The notes: generated by a model not told the origin, from the letters alone. A DNA stretch of 52,762 nt from Mycolicibacterium iranicum (GCF_014190915.1 NZ_JACHVU010000014.1:1-52762), one strand, 5' to 3'; numbered from the stretch's first letter, positions 8,392 through 17,466 are shown. A program made the numbers and translations.

Positions 8392-8742
8392 TCACCCTTC
8401 GGCCGCCAGGATGCAGAACTCGTTTCCTTCTGGGTCGGCGAGCACCACCCAGGTCTGCTCGCCCTGGCCGATGTCGACGCGCCGGGCGCCGAGTGCGATC
8501 ACCCGCTCCACCTCGGCGTCCTGGTCGTCGGGAGTGAGGTCGAAATGGATCCGGTTCTTGACGGCCTTGCCCTCGGGGACCCCGAGGAACAGCCAGTCCG
8601 GGCCGACGCCGCCGGGCGCCCGCAGGATCACATCGCCGTCGTCGGCGTCCTCGTCGGGCCAGCCGAGCACCTGCGACCACCAATCCGCCAGCGCGCGGGG
8701 GTCGTTGGCGTCGATGCAGAGGTCGGTGAATCTCAGACCCAT
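8392..8742 (-). CDS. VOC (glyoxalase/bleomycin-resistance) family protein
   Basis: A 116-residue protein with the vicinal-oxygen-chelate fold pattern: N-terminal LRFTDLCIDANDPRALADWW, the central RIHFDLTPDD, and C-terminal VVLADPEGNEFCIL with its metal-site glutamate. Members bind a metal and act as dioxygenases, isomerases or drug-binding proteins; the substrate here is unknown. Its ATG at 8742 overlaps the end of the acyl-CoA synthetase gene by ten bases, so the two are probably translationally coupled. Confidence 0.85.
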   Translation of the reverse strand: MGLRFTDLCIDANDPRALADWWSQVLGWPDEDADDGDVILRAPGGVGPDWLFLGVPEGKAVKNRIHFDLTPDDQDAEVERVIALGARRVDIGQGEQTWVVLADPEGNEFCILAAEG

Positions 8743-10151
8743 TGCGCAAGCTCCTTTTTCAGCACCTTGCCCATCGCGTTGCGGGGCAGTTCGTCGACAA
8801 TGCGCACCTCACGTGGGCGTTTGTGCACCGAGAGTTGCTGTGCCACATAGTCGATGAGCTCGTCGGGCTGCGCGTCGCCGACGACGAACGCGACGATGCG
8901 CTGCCCCAGGTCCTCGTCGGGCGCGCCGATCACCGCGACCTCGCGCACCCCGTCGTGCCCGAGCAGCACCGTCTCGATCTCCCCCGCCCCGATCCGGAAG
9001 CCACCGCTCTTGATCAGGTCCACCGACTCCCGGCCGACGATCCGGTGCATGCCGTCGGCGTCGACCACGGCGACATCGCCGGTGCGGTACCAGCCGTCGT
9101 CGCCCAGCACCTCGGCGGTGGCATCGGCACGGTTGAGGTATCCGTCGAACAAGGTCGGGCTCTGCACATGCAACTGGCCGATCGACTCGCCGTCCTGGGG
9201 CACCGCGCCGCCGTCCTCGGCGACCAGCCGCGTCTGCACCCCGTCGAGCGGCAGCCCGACCCAGCCCGGTCGCCGCTCCCCGGAAGCCAACGTGCTGAGG
9301 GTGATCAGCGTCTCGGTGCTGCCATACCGTTCGACGGGCTGGTGCCCACTCAACGCCGACAGCCCGTCGAAGACGGGCACCGGAAGCGCCGCACTTCCCG
9401 ACACCAGCAGCCGCGCCGGCGCCATCGCCCGGGCGGCTCCGCCGTCCTCGACGATCCGCGACCACACCGTCGGCACCCCGAACACCAGCGTGCCGCCCAG
9501 CTCGCTCACAGCCTGGGCATACAACTCCGGTTTCGGTTTCCCGGTGTGCACGAAGCGGTTTCCGAGACGCAGCGATCCGAGGAGCCCGAGGACGAGGCCG
9601 TGGACGTGGTACATCGGCAGGCCGTGGACCAAGGTGTCCTCGGATGTCCACTGCCATGCCCGCGCCAGCATGTCGATGTCGTCGGCGATGGCCCGGCGGC
9701 TGAGCACCACCCCTTTGGGCAGTCCGGTGGTGCCGGAGGTGTAGATGATCATCGCCGCGGCGTGCGGTGGCGGCTCGGCGTAGCGGTGCCACGAACGCGC
9801 ATGCATCCGCACCGGGATGTGCGGCAACCCCTCGGCGTCGTCGGGCCGCTCGCCGAGCCAGCCCTGCGCGCCGGAGTCGGTGAGGATGTGGCGACGTTCA
9901 GCCGCGCCGACATCGGCCGGCACCGGGACGAACGGCACGCCGGCGATCAGGCAGCCGGCCACGGCGAGCACCGTGGACGCGGTGGGCCGGGCCAGGATCG
10001 CGACGCGCGACGCGCCGCCCACCCGCTCGGCGACCGAGGTCGCCGCTCCGACCAGATCACCTCGGCTCAACGACACGCCGTCGATGCGGACCGCGTCGGC
10101 GAGGTCGGCCCCCGCCGCCACGGCCGCGGGATTCAGGGACGCCAGCAGCAC
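8733..10151 (-). CDS. fadD36: Acyl-CoA synthetase, FadD36 type
   Basis: A 472-residue ANL-superfamily enzyme that activates a carboxylic acid as acyl-AMP and then forms the CoA thioester. Motifs are the P-loop YTSGTTGLPKGV (137-148), YGSTE, YRTGDVAV, the hinge GRESVDLIKSGGFRIG, and the C-terminal catalytic lysine in NAMGKVLKK. The length agrees with M. tuberculosis FadD36 (about 473), and the position between dapD and the proline genes fits that locus. It is rather short for a fatty-acyl ligase and closer to malonyl/methylmalonyl-CoA synthetase-like enzymes, so the substrate may be a small acid. It diverges from the Nudix gene. Confidence 0.85.
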   Translation of the reverse strand: MLLASLNPAAVAAGADLADAVRIDGVSLSRGDLVGAATSVAERVGGASRVAILARPTASTVLAVAGCLIAGVPFVPVPADVGAAERRHILTDSGAQGWLGERPDDAEGLPHIPVRMHARSWHRYAEPPPHAAAMIIYTSGTTGLPKGVVLSRRAIADDIDMLARAWQWTSEDTLVHGLPMYHVHGLVLGLLGSLRLGNRFVHTGKPKPELYAQAVSELGGTLVFGVPTVWSRIVEDGGAARAMAPARLLVSGSAALPVPVFDGLSALSGHQPVERYGSTETLITLSTLASGERRPGWVGLPLDGVQTRLVAEDGGAVPQDGESIGQLHVQSPTLFDGYLNRADATAEVLGDDGWYRTGDVAVVDADGMHRIVGRESVDLIKSGGFRIGAGEIETVLLGHDGVREVAVIGAPDEDLGQRIVAFVVGDAQPDELIDYVAQQLSVHKRPREVRIVDELPRNAMGKVLKKELAQWV

Positions 10152-10192
10152 AGGAAGTGAGGCTACTCCGCGGCGTGGTCATACTGGTGGGC

Positions 10193-10729
10193 GTGGATTA
10201 CATCCGGGCCGTGGGGACGCGCGAGGTGTACCGCAACCCCTGGTTGACGATCCGCGAGGACGACATCCGCAGGCCCGACGGCAGCCCCGGCGTCTACGCG
10301 GTGGTGGACAAACCGACGTATGCGCTGGTGATCCCGAAGGACGGCGACCGCTTCCATCTCGTGGAGCAGTTCCGCTATCCGATCGGGCTGCGCCGCTGGG
10401 AGTTCCCGCAGGGCACCGCTCCGGATCGGGCCGAACTTGACGCCGCCGAGCTCGCCGCACGCGAGCTGCGCGAGGAGACCGGGCTGGTCGCTGGGTCGCT
10501 GACCGAGATCGGGCTGCTCGACGTCGCGCCGGGGATGAGCAGCCAGCGCGGCCGGGTGTTCCTCGCCACGGACATCACCGAGGGCCCGCACGAGCGCGAA
10601 CACGAGGAGCAGGACATGCGCAGCGCGTGGTTCACGCGCGCAGAACTCGAGACGATGATGCGCGACGGCGTGATCACCGATGCGCAGACACTCGCCGCGT
10701 GGACACTGTTGCTCCTGACGAAGGCCTGA
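10193..10729 (+). CDS. Nudix hydrolase
   Basis: A 178-residue enzyme of the ADP-ribose pyrophosphatase-like Nudix group. The Nudix box is read as WEFPQGTAPD then AARELREETGLV, with a few extra residues between the glycine and the REXXEE core. The N-terminal TREVYRNPWLTIREDDIRRP is usual for this group. It should cleave a nucleoside diphosphate linked to another moiety; substrate not assignable. I prefer GTG 10193 (VDYIRAVG); upstream in-frame starts at 10157 and beyond would add a hydrophobic tail of doubtful reality. Its start region lies close to the divergent fadD36 start. Confidence 0.85.
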   Translation: MDYIRAVGTREVYRNPWLTIREDDIRRPDGSPGVYAVVDKPTYALVIPKDGDRFHLVEQFRYPIGLRRWEFPQGTAPDRAELDAAELAARELREETGLVAGSLTEIGLLDVAPGMSSQRGRVFLATDITEGPHEREHEEQDMRSAWFTRAELETMMRDGVITDAQTLAAWTLLLLTKA

Positions 10730-10907
10730 TCGCGTAGGCACCCTGAGCACCGTTCCGCGCAAACGGGTTTCGCACCTGCGACCGGGCTGCAGGCCGATAC
10801 CGACTCGTGACGCAACCGTGCCCGAACAGGCCGTGTCGGTAGGGCAGTTTGACGAGTAGGGCAATTACGTTGCTACTGCCACACCGCCACAACCCAGCGA
10901 GGAAACC

Positions 10908-11408
10908 ATGTCCGCCCGAGGGGCCCGCCACGCGCTTGCATCCGCGACCGTCGTCGCGGCCGCGTGTGTGTGTGGCGAGGCCACCGCGCTGGCGGCACCG
11001 ACGGACTGGAACGGCCGCTACACCGTGGTGACGTTCGCCTCCGACAAGATCGGGACCAGTGTCGCGACGCGTCAGCCCGAACCCGATTTCAGCGCTCAGT
11101 ACACGTTCACGACCACGTGCGCCGGGTCCTGCGTGGCCGTGGCGTCCGACGGCCCGGCACCGACGAATCCGACGATCCCGCAACCGACGCGCTACACCTG
11201 GGACGGCAGGCAGTGGGTGTTCAACTACAACTGGCAGTGGGAGTGCTTCCGGGGCGACGACGTGCCGCGCGAATACGCCGCGGCGCGCTCGCTGGTGTTC
11301 TACGCCCCCACCCTGGACGGCTCGATGTACGGCACATGGCGCACCGAGATCCTCGAAGGCGTCTGCAAAGGCACCGTGATCATGCCGGTCGCCGCTTATC
11401 CGGTGTGA
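10908..11408 (+). CDS. Exported protein of unknown function
   Basis: A 166-residue protein with a signal peptide (about residues 1-29, cleavage near ALA-AP). The mature part has four cysteines (CAGSC, WECF, VCKG) that could form two disulfides, and many aromatic residues (YTWDGRQWVFNYNWQWECF). I recognise it as a type common in mycobacteria but know no function. A 178-base intergenic region precedes it. It is convergent with putA, whose stop is 21 bases away. Confidence 0.75.
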   Translation: MSARGARHALASATVVAAACVCGEATALAAPTDWNGRYTVVTFASDKIGTSVATRQPEPDFSAQYTFTTTCAGSCVAVASDGPAPTNPTIPQPTRYTWDGRQWVFNYNWQWECFRGDDVPREYAAARSLVFYAPTLDGSMYGTWRTEILEGVCKGTVIMPVAAYPV

Positions 11409-11429
11409 CCGCCCGGTCGCAGCGGAGGA

Positions 11430-14400
11430 TCAGTCGAACAGACCCTCCACCAGTGCGGTCGGCGAGCCGAACCGGTGCGCGGTGACCGAGACCGCCTGCT
11501 CGCGCAGGAAGGTGAGCAGCTCGACGCGGCCCGCCTCGACCACGGGCTGAGCGTAGAGCGCGACGTCGGCCCTGCCTTCGCTCGCCTCGGCGAACGCTGT
11601 TCGACTGCCGCCCAGCAATCGCACACGCGCGGGAGCGTTGCCGCGCAGCGTCATTCGCCATGCCTGCGCATCCTCCGCGCGGCACGTGACGCCGTGTGCC
11701 CTCAGCAGCTCGGCCGTCGGCGCGGTCAGAGGCGCCGGGATCGACACGATGACGTGACTTCCGGCCAGCACCCCTGCGCCGACCACCCGCAGCAGCGGCG
11801 CGGTACGTCCGTCCTCGGCGCGCACCGTCACCGGGACCGACCGGTAGCGCAACACGTTCTTCTCCGCCTGCAGACCCGACACGTCACGGACGACGCCGAA
11901 TTCTTGTTCCCACGCGTAGGCGTCGGACTCCAGGGAGCGTTCCAGGAATGCACGGTCAGCGACGTCGAGGTCGAGTGTCGTTGCGGCGTCGAGGAATCGA
12001 CGCAGCGCCGGTGTGAGGGCGCCCGCTCTCGTCGCGGGCGTGGAGGTCCAGTCGCACAGCCCGACAAGGTAGTTGGGTCCGCCCGCCTTGGTGCCGGCAC
12101 CCACCGCGGACTTCTTCCACCCGCCGAACGGTTGCCGTCGCACGACAGCGCCGACGGTCGACCTGTTGACATAGGCGTTGCCGGCCTCGACCCGGGCTGT
12201 CCAGCGTTCGATCTCGTCGCGGTCGAGGCTGTGCAGCCCCGCCGTGAGCCCGTAGTCGACCTGGTTCTGGATGGCGATCGCGTCGTCGAGATCAGCGGCC
12301 TCCATGAGACCGAGGACCGGGCCGAAGTATTCGGTCAGGTGATACTCGGATCCGCGCCGGACACCGGTCTTCACACCCGGTGACCAGAGCCGCCCGGTCT
12401 CGTCGATACTGCGAGGTTCGACGAGCCACTGCTCGCCGGGGGCCAGCGTGGTCAGCGCCCGCAGGAGCTTGCCGTCGGCCGCCTCGATCACCGGACCCAT
12501 CTGCACGGTCGGGTCGGCGGGATAGCCGACCTTGAGCGAGGTGACGGCGTCGACGAGCTGCTCGCGAAACCGCGGCGACCGTGCGACCGACCCCACGAGG
12601 ATGCCCAGCGAGGCCGCCGAACACTTCTGGCCGGCATGCCCGAAGGCCGAATACACCAGGTCCTTGACCGCGAGATCGATGTCGGCGTGCGGGGTGATGA
12701 CGATCGCGTTCTTGCCGCTGGTCTCGGCCAGCAGCGGCAGGTCGGGGCGGAAGCTGCGGAACAGCGCCGCGGTGTCGAACGCACCGGTGAGGATCAGCCG
12801 TCCGACCCGCGGATCCGAGACCAACCGGGTGCCCAGATCGCTTTCGTCGACGTGCGCCAGCTGCAGGACGGTGCGTGGGACCCCGGCGTCCCACAGCGCC
12901 TGCACCATCACCGATCCGCATCGGCGGGCCTGTGTCGCGGGTTTGACGATCACCGCGCTGCCGGACGCCAGCGCGGCCAGCGTCGACCCCGCCGGGATCG
13001 CGACCGGGAAGTTCCACGGCGGCGTCACGACGGTCAGGCCGACGGGCACAGCGGTCGCGCCGTCGACGTTGTCGAGCTCCTCGGCAAGGGAGGCATAGTA
13101 ATTGGCGAAGTCGATCGCCTCGGAGACCTCGGGGTCACCCTGATCGAGAGTCTTGCCGGTCTCGGCGGCCATCACTTCGAGAAGCACCGGACGTGCGGCC
13201 TCCAAACTCGCGGCTGCACGCCGCAGGATCGCGGCCCGCTCGGCACCCTCCAACATCGACCAGTTCGCGCCGGCCGCAACACCTTCGGCGATCATGGCAT
13301 CCAGGTGTCCGACGCTCGTGACGGTGGTGTCGTCCACCAGCGCCACCCCGGCCGTCGACTCCGCGATGCGTTCGGTGATCGCGCGGCCCCATGCCCGGTT
13401 GCCCGGCAGCGAGGGATCGGTGTCGGCGACGTTCGAGAACGTCTGCCTCGCGGAACCGGCCGGATCGTCGACGCGTCGGTCCTGCCTGCGATTGGGCTGC
13501 GGCACAGTGTCGTCGACCTCGGCCAGCGAGGCGACGAACCGGTCCCGCTCCCGTCGGTACAGCGCATCGTCGTCGTGCAGGTCGAACACCGCGGACATGA
13601 AATTGTCCGTGCTCGCACCCTCCTCGAGCCGGCGCACCAGGTAGGCGATCGCGGCGTCGAAGTCCTCGGGGTGCACCACGGGCACATACAGCAGCAGCCC
13701 ACCCACCGTCCGGCGCACCGCCTCGGCCTGGGCTTCGGCCATCCCGAGCAGCATCTCGAACTCGATGTGGTCGCGCACTCCGCGGCGGCCGGCCAGGATC
13801 CACGCGTAGGCGACGTCGAACAGGTTGTGCCCGGCCACGCCGATCCGGACGTTCTCGGTCCGATGCGGGTGCATCGCATAGTCCAGGACCCGCTTGTAGT
13901 TGGTGTCGGTGTCCTGCTTGGTCGGCCAGGTCGCCGGTGGCCAGCTGTGCAGTTCGGCCTCGACGTGCTCCATCGGCAGATTGGCCCCCTTGACCAGCCG
14001 GACCTTGATCCCGGCCCCTCCGCGCTCCCTGCGGGCACTCGCCCAGTCCTGAAGTCGGGTCATCGCCGAGAGCGCATCGGGCAGATAGGCCTGCAGCACG
14101 ATTCCGGCTTCCAGACCCAGCAGCTCGGGCCGGTCCAGCAGCCTGGTGAACACCGCGATCGTCATCTCGAGGTCGCGGTACTCCTCCATGTCCAGGTTGA
14201 TGAACTTCGGCGTCGGCGACTCTGCGGCCAGGGTGAACAGCGGGAGCAGGCTCTGTTCCACCTGATCGACCGCTTCGTCGAACGCCCAGGCGGAATGCGG
14301 CGGGACGGTCGCCGAGACCTTGATGGACACGTAATCGACGTCGGGACGGGCCAGGAGACGCTCGGTGCCCCGCAGCCGGCGCTCGGCCTCGCCCCGACCC

Positions 14401-14852
14401 AGCACCGCCTCACCCAGCAGGTTGATGTTGAGCCCGGCACCACGGTCCCGGATACGCGCGATGGAGCGGCCGAGGCGCCGGTCGGAGGCGTCGACGAGCA
14501 GGTGACCCACCATGGCGCGCAATGCTTTGCGGGCGATCGGGATGACGAGGCCGGGGACGGCGACCGACGACGCCGCACCGAGCGCGATCATCGTGCGCAG
14601 GTGCCACGGCAGGAATGCGGGGGCGGTCTGCGCGAGGCCCCGGAGGTTGGCAGCGGCGACGCGGTGATCGTCCGGGCGGATCACCCTGTCGACGAAGCCG
14701 ACGGTGAACTCGAGGCCCGCCGGGTCCCGCAGGACATCTGCCAACCGGCGCGCAGCAGGAGCGACGGGCTGGCCGGCAGCGTCGTCAAGCCAGTGACGAA
14801 CGAGATCTTCGACCTCCGCCAGCATTTCGTCGTCGATCACCCGCAGCGTCAT
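11430..14852 (-). CDS. putA: Bifunctional proline dehydrogenase / glutamate-gamma-semialdehyde dehydrogenase
   Basis: About 1140 residues with two fused enzymes that oxidise proline to glutamate. The N-terminal part (about 90-430) is an FAD proline dehydrogenase barrel: NINLLGEAVLG, DYVSIKVS, FINLDMEEYRD, VRLVKGANLPMEH and the late barrel FDVAYAWILAGRRG. The aldehyde dehydrogenase part (about 520-980) shows TPPWNFPVAIPAGS, the glutamate in LLAETSGKNAIV and the nucleophilic cysteine in GHAGQKCSAAS. A further ~150 residues of unknown role follow. No N-terminal ribbon-helix-helix DNA-binding domain like that of E. coli PutA is present. M. tuberculosis has two separate genes here (pruB, pruA). 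ATG 14852 (MTLRVIDD) is chosen; GTG 14891 with GAGG four bases upstream is a real alternative. Confidence 0.9.
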   Translation of the reverse strand: MTLRVIDDEMLAEVEDLVRHWLDDAAGQPVAPAARRLADVLRDPAGLEFTVGFVDRVIRPDDHRVAAANLRGLAQTAPAFLPWHLRTMIALGAASSVAVPGLVIPIARKALRAMVGHLLVDASDRRLGRSIARIRDRGAGLNINLLGEAVLGRGEAERRLRGTERLLARPDVDYVSIKVSATVPPHSAWAFDEAVDQVEQSLLPLFTLAAESPTPKFINLDMEEYRDLEMTIAVFTRLLDRPELLGLEAGIVLQAYLPDALSAMTRLQDWASARRERGGAGIKVRLVKGANLPMEHVEAELHSWPPATWPTKQDTDTNYKRVLDYAMHPHRTENVRIGVAGHNLFDVAYAWILAGRRGVRDHIEFEMLLGMAEAQAEAVRRTVGGLLLYVPVVHPEDFDAAIAYLVRRLEEGASTDNFMSAVFDLHDDDALYRRERDRFVASLAEVDDTVPQPNRRQDRRVDDPAGSARQTFSNVADTDPSLPGNRAWGRAITERIAESTAGVALVDDTTVTSVGHLDAMIAEGVAAGANWSMLEGAERAAILRRAAASLEAARPVLLEVMAAETGKTLDQGDPEVSEAIDFANYYASLAEELDNVDGATAVPVGLTVVTPPWNFPVAIPAGSTLAALASGSAVIVKPATQARRCGSVMVQALWDAGVPRTVLQLAHVDESDLGTRLVSDPRVGRLILTGAFDTAALFRSFRPDLPLLAETSGKNAIVITPHADIDLAVKDLVYSAFGHAGQKCSAASLGILVGSVARSPRFREQLVDAVTSLKVGYPADPTVQMGPVIEAADGKLLRALTTLAPGEQWLVEPRSIDETGRLWSPGVKTGVRRGSEYHLTEYFGPVLGLMEAADLDDAIAIQNQVDYGLTAGLHSLDRDEIERWTARVEAGNAYVNRSTVGAVVRRQPFGGWKKSAVGAGTKAGGPNYLVGLCDWTSTPATRAGALTPALRRFLDAATTLDLDVADRAFLERSLESDAYAWEQEFGVVRDVSGLQAEKNVLRYRSVPVTVRAEDGRTAPLLRVVGAGVLAGSHVIVSIPAPLTAPTAELLRAHGVTCRAEDAQAWRMTLRGNAPARVRLLGGSRTAFAEASEGRADVALYAQPVVEAGRVELLTFLREQAVSVTAHRFGSPTALVEGLFD

Positions 14853-14903
14853 CTGTCCATGGTCCTCGCAGCGGGACGGGAAGGAAAGCACCGCGCCTCA
14901 GCT

Positions 14904-14978
14904 CAATCGCTGCACCGCAGCCTCACCCCAATCGCTGCACCGCAGCCTCACCCCAATCGCTGCACCGCAGCGGTGACC
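14904..14978. repeat. 25-bp tandem repeat copying the dapC 3' end
   Basis: Units start at 14904, 14929 and 14954, each beginning CAATCGCTGCACCGCAGC. The unit at 14954 runs into the last codons of the dapC-type gene and the TGA stop lies at the junction, so two extra copies of the 3' end lie just beyond the stop, between dapC and putA. Confidence 0.9.
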
Positions 14979-16036
14979 CTCTCGTCCGTCGCCGTCAACG
15001 CCACCCGCACATGCGACGCCCCGCGTGGCCCGTAGAACTCCCCCGGCGCCACCAGGATTCCGCGCTGCGCCAGCCACGCCACCGTCTCCCGGCACGGCTC
15101 GCCACGGGTGGCCCACAGATACAGCCCGGCTTCGGAGTGGTCGACGGTGAAGCCCGCCGACAGCAGCGCGGGCAGCAGCGCCTCGCGCCGACGCGCGTAC
15201 CGCTGTCGCTGGTCCTGCTCGTGGGCGTCGTCGTCGAGGGCGGCGACCATCGCGGCCTGGATCGGTGTCGGCACCATCATCCCGGCGTGTTTGCGCACCG
15301 CCAGCAGTTCGCCGACCACCGCCGGGTCTCCCGTCACGAATCCGGCCCGGTAACCCGCCAGCGACGACGTCTTCGACAGCGAGTGCACCGCCAGCAGCCC
15401 GGTGTGGTCGCCGTCGCACACGTCGGGGTGCAGCACCGAAACAGGGGCGGCGTCCCAGCCGAGACCGAGGTAGCACTCGTCGGAGGCGACCAACACGCCA
15501 CGTTCGCGCGCCCACTGCACGACCTTGCGCAGGTGATCGACGCCCAGCACCTTGCCGGTGGGATTGCTCGGCGAGTTCAGGTAGATCAGCGCCGGCACCG
15601 ACGGACCCAGCTGCGTCAGCGAATCGGCACGCACGATCGCAGTGCCGGCCATCAGCGCGCCGACCTCATAGGTCGGGTAGGCGAGCTCCGGGACGACGAC
15701 CGTGTCGCCTGCACCCAGCCCGAGCAGGGTCGGGAGCCACGCGATGAGCTCCTTGGTCCCGATGACCGGGAGCACCGCCGCGGGCGTGAGCCCGGTGATG
15801 CCGTACCGGCGCTGCAGCGCGGCCACCACGGACTCCCGCAGCGCGGCGGTACCGTGCGTCGTCGGATAACCCGGGGCGGAACTGGCAGCGGCCAGCGCGT
15901 CCCGGATGACCGGAGCGACAGCATCGACGGGCGTGCCGACCGAGAGGTCGACGATCCCGCCCTCGTGGGCGCGCGCGGTCGCCGTCACCTCGGCGAGGGT
16001 GTCCCAGGGGAACACCGGAAGGGACGCCGACCTCAT
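14948..16036 (-). CDS. dapC: Succinyldiaminopimelate aminotransferase (DapC type)
   Basis: A 362-residue fold-type I class I/II PLP aminotransferase. The internal-aldimine lysine is in SLSKTSSLAGYRAGF, and YLNSPSNPTGKV, SDECYLGL and the C-terminal arginine in SHVRVALTA are the expected cofactor and substrate sites. The length and its place beside the 7Fe ferredoxin gene match M. tuberculosis Rv1178, annotated as succinyldiaminopimelate transaminase; a second DapC (Rv0858c) is known there, so the physiological split is unclear. It begins at ATG 16036, 29 bases after the ferredoxin stop, likely in one operon with it. Confidence 0.85.
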   Translation of the reverse strand: MRSASLPVFPWDTLAEVTATARAHEGGIVDLSVGTPVDAVAPVIRDALAAASSAPGYPTTHGTAALRESVVAALQRRYGITGLTPAAVLPVIGTKELIAWLPTLLGLGAGDTVVVPELAYPTYEVGALMAGTAIVRADSLTQLGPSVPALIYLNSPSNPTGKVLGVDHLRKVVQWARERGVLVASDECYLGLGWDAAPVSVLHPDVCDGDHTGLLAVHSLSKTSSLAGYRAGFVTGDPAVVGELLAVRKHAGMMVPTPIQAAMVAALDDDAHEQDQRQRYARRREALLPALLSAGFTVDHSEAGLYLWATRGEPCRETVAWLAQRGILVAPGEFYGPRGASHVRVALTATDERVTAAVQRLG

Positions 16037-16065
16037 CGGCCGGCGGGAGCGTTCAGACGTCGCTC

Positions 16066-16389
16066 TCAGCCCTCACCCTGCGGCGGCATGTCCTTGACGG
16101 CCTGCGGGTCGTTGTCGGTCTGGCCGACCTTCGACGCGCCGCCCGGCGAACCGAGCTCGGCGAAGAAGTCCACGTTGTTCTGGGCGTATCCGCTCCACTG
16201 GTCGGGCACATCGTCTTCGTAGTAGATCGCCTCGACGGGGCACACCGGTTCGCAGGCGCCGCAGTCGACGCATTCATCCGGGTGGATGTACAACATGCGG
16301 GCGCCCTCATAGATGCAGTCGACAGGGCACTCCTCGATGCAGGCTTTGTCCTTGACATCGACGCAGGGCTCGGCAATGACGTACGTCAC
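16066..16389 (-). CDS. fdxC: 7Fe ferredoxin ([3Fe-4S][4Fe-4S])
   Basis: A 107-residue low-potential electron carrier. The cysteine patterns ACIEECPVDCIYEG and CVDCGACEPVCPVEAI with the longer spacing after the first cysteine are those of seven-iron actinobacterial ferredoxins. The length equals M. tuberculosis FdxC (Rv1177). The GTG at 16389 is well supported by GAGGAG seven to eight bases before it; the longer ATG frame from 16476 has unlikely residues. It lies directly upstream of the dapC-type gene as in M. tuberculosis. Redox partners are not evident in the window; cytochromes P450 are typical partners in the genus. Confidence 0.92.
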   Translation of the reverse strand: MTYVIAEPCVDVKDKACIEECPVDCIYEGARMLYIHPDECVDCGACEPVCPVEAIYYEDDVPDQWSGYAQNNVDFFAELGSPGGASKVGQTDNDPQAVKDMPPQGEG

Positions 16390-16609
16390 GAACTTCTCCT
16401 CAAGTCCTCTCGAACTACCTGTCCAGTGGGCTGTTGACCAGGCAGGGCTCGCTGATGGCGCAACCAATCCCAGCAAGTATCCCTGCCGTTAGTTGGACGC
16501 GTGTCTCAGTGTGCCCTAACTTCGCTCAAACCCGGTTAGGGGTTGCGCGTGGTTACAGATACTAAACGTCTCACTTACTCCGCGCCTAGTACCCACGCGG
16601 GAGGCGCAT
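16390..16609. other. Intergenic region with a small hairpin
   Basis: 220 bases between the ferredoxin start and the GH16-like stop. They contain CCCTAAC (16514-16520) facing GTTAGGG (16535-16541) with a 14-base loop. It presumably holds the ferredoxin promoter and the end of the GH16-like transcript. No gene is seen. Confidence 0.4.
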
Positions 16610-17371
16610 TCACTTTTCGTTCTCTGGCTGTTCGTAGCCGACCCGACGCACGCGCAGGTGCGGTATGTGCTCACCCGGACCGTCGCGCTGCGGGAAATCG
16701 AACACTCCGAGGAACAAGAACATCGGGTAGTCGGGGGCCTGGTCACAGACGCGCGTCGTGACCCCGTCGATGAGGAATTCGACCGACCCCGGCTGCCAGC
16801 GCACGGCGTAGGTGTGCTCGCGCTCGACGTCGAGATCGCGCACGTCGGCCGAGAAGTCCTCGCGCAGTGCGGGATCGCGAAAGCGGTGGATTCCCTGACC
16901 CACTGCGGCGCGTCCGGCGGCCACGGTGTCGCCGAAGACCTCCACCACGCAGATCTCCCCACACCGGTCCGGCTGGTCTTCGAGTCCCACCATCCACGCC
17001 GAGAACATCGAGCGTGGGCTCAGCTGCGCCGAGCAGGTGACCGACACGGTGCCGAAGTGCGGCACGAACCCGAGGACGGTCGGCTGCTCCTCCCGCACGA
17101 CCAGGCCGTCCCGGAACGGCTGCGGGGCATCGATACTGCCCACCGGTCCGGACCGGTTGGCGCTCTGAACGGCGGACACACGCAGCGGGCCGTCGTGCAG
17201 GTCGGGACACCACAGGCCTTGAGACGGCGGTATGGACAGGTCGAGACCCTCGGGGCCGATCGCATACGTGGCCGCCGCGGCCGCGCGGGAACTCCACGCA
17301 GGCAGATAGGACGCCGTCCAGATCGCCGGGTCCAGCTCGGAGAAGCGCTCGTCGAACGGCCGCTGCGTCAT
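16610..17371 (-). CDS. GH16/laminarinase-like jelly-roll protein with altered catalytic motif
   Basis: A 253-residue protein without a signal peptide or membrane segment. FDERFSELDPAIWTASYLPAW and the later TYAVRWQPGSVEFLIDGVTT are features of the concanavalin-like fold of glycoside hydrolase family 16. The active-site strand reads GEICVVEVFG: Glu139 and Glu144 fill the nucleophile and acid/base places of ExDxxE, but the middle aspartate is Cys141. It may be inactive, altered or not secreted. No Shine-Dalgarno-rich context is obvious. It stands alone between the ferredoxin and yceI genes. Confidence 0.6.
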   Translation of the reverse strand: MTQRPFDERFSELDPAIWTASYLPAWSSRAAAAATYAIGPEGLDLSIPPSQGLWCPDLHDGPLRVSAVQSANRSGPVGSIDAPQPFRDGLVVREEQPTVLGFVPHFGTVSVTCSAQLSPRSMFSAWMVGLEDQPDRCGEICVVEVFGDTVAAGRAAVGQGIHRFRDPALREDFSADVRDLDVEREHTYAVRWQPGSVEFLIDGVTTRVCDQAPDYPMFLFLGVFDFPQRDGPGEHIPHLRVRRVGYEQPENEK

Positions 17372-17466
17372 AGCGGGACCTTAGCGGGAATGAATTCGGA
17401 CTACGGTCCGTTTAGTTGGGATGTCCGGCCGGACCCTCCGGCGACCGTTCGAGAAAAGAGACGATC

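Noticed and set aside
12636..15035. Open frame of 799 codons on the + strand opposite putA
   Set aside because: High GC and strong codon bias of putA leave the opposite strand open by chance. Its product is low-complexity Arg/Gly/His-rich without any domain, while putA shows full enzyme motifs.
14898..15515. Leftward frame of 205 codons overlapping the dapC gene
   Set aside because: Second reading frame within dapC. Arg/Gly-rich without motifs, whereas the dapC frame has all aminotransferase motifs.
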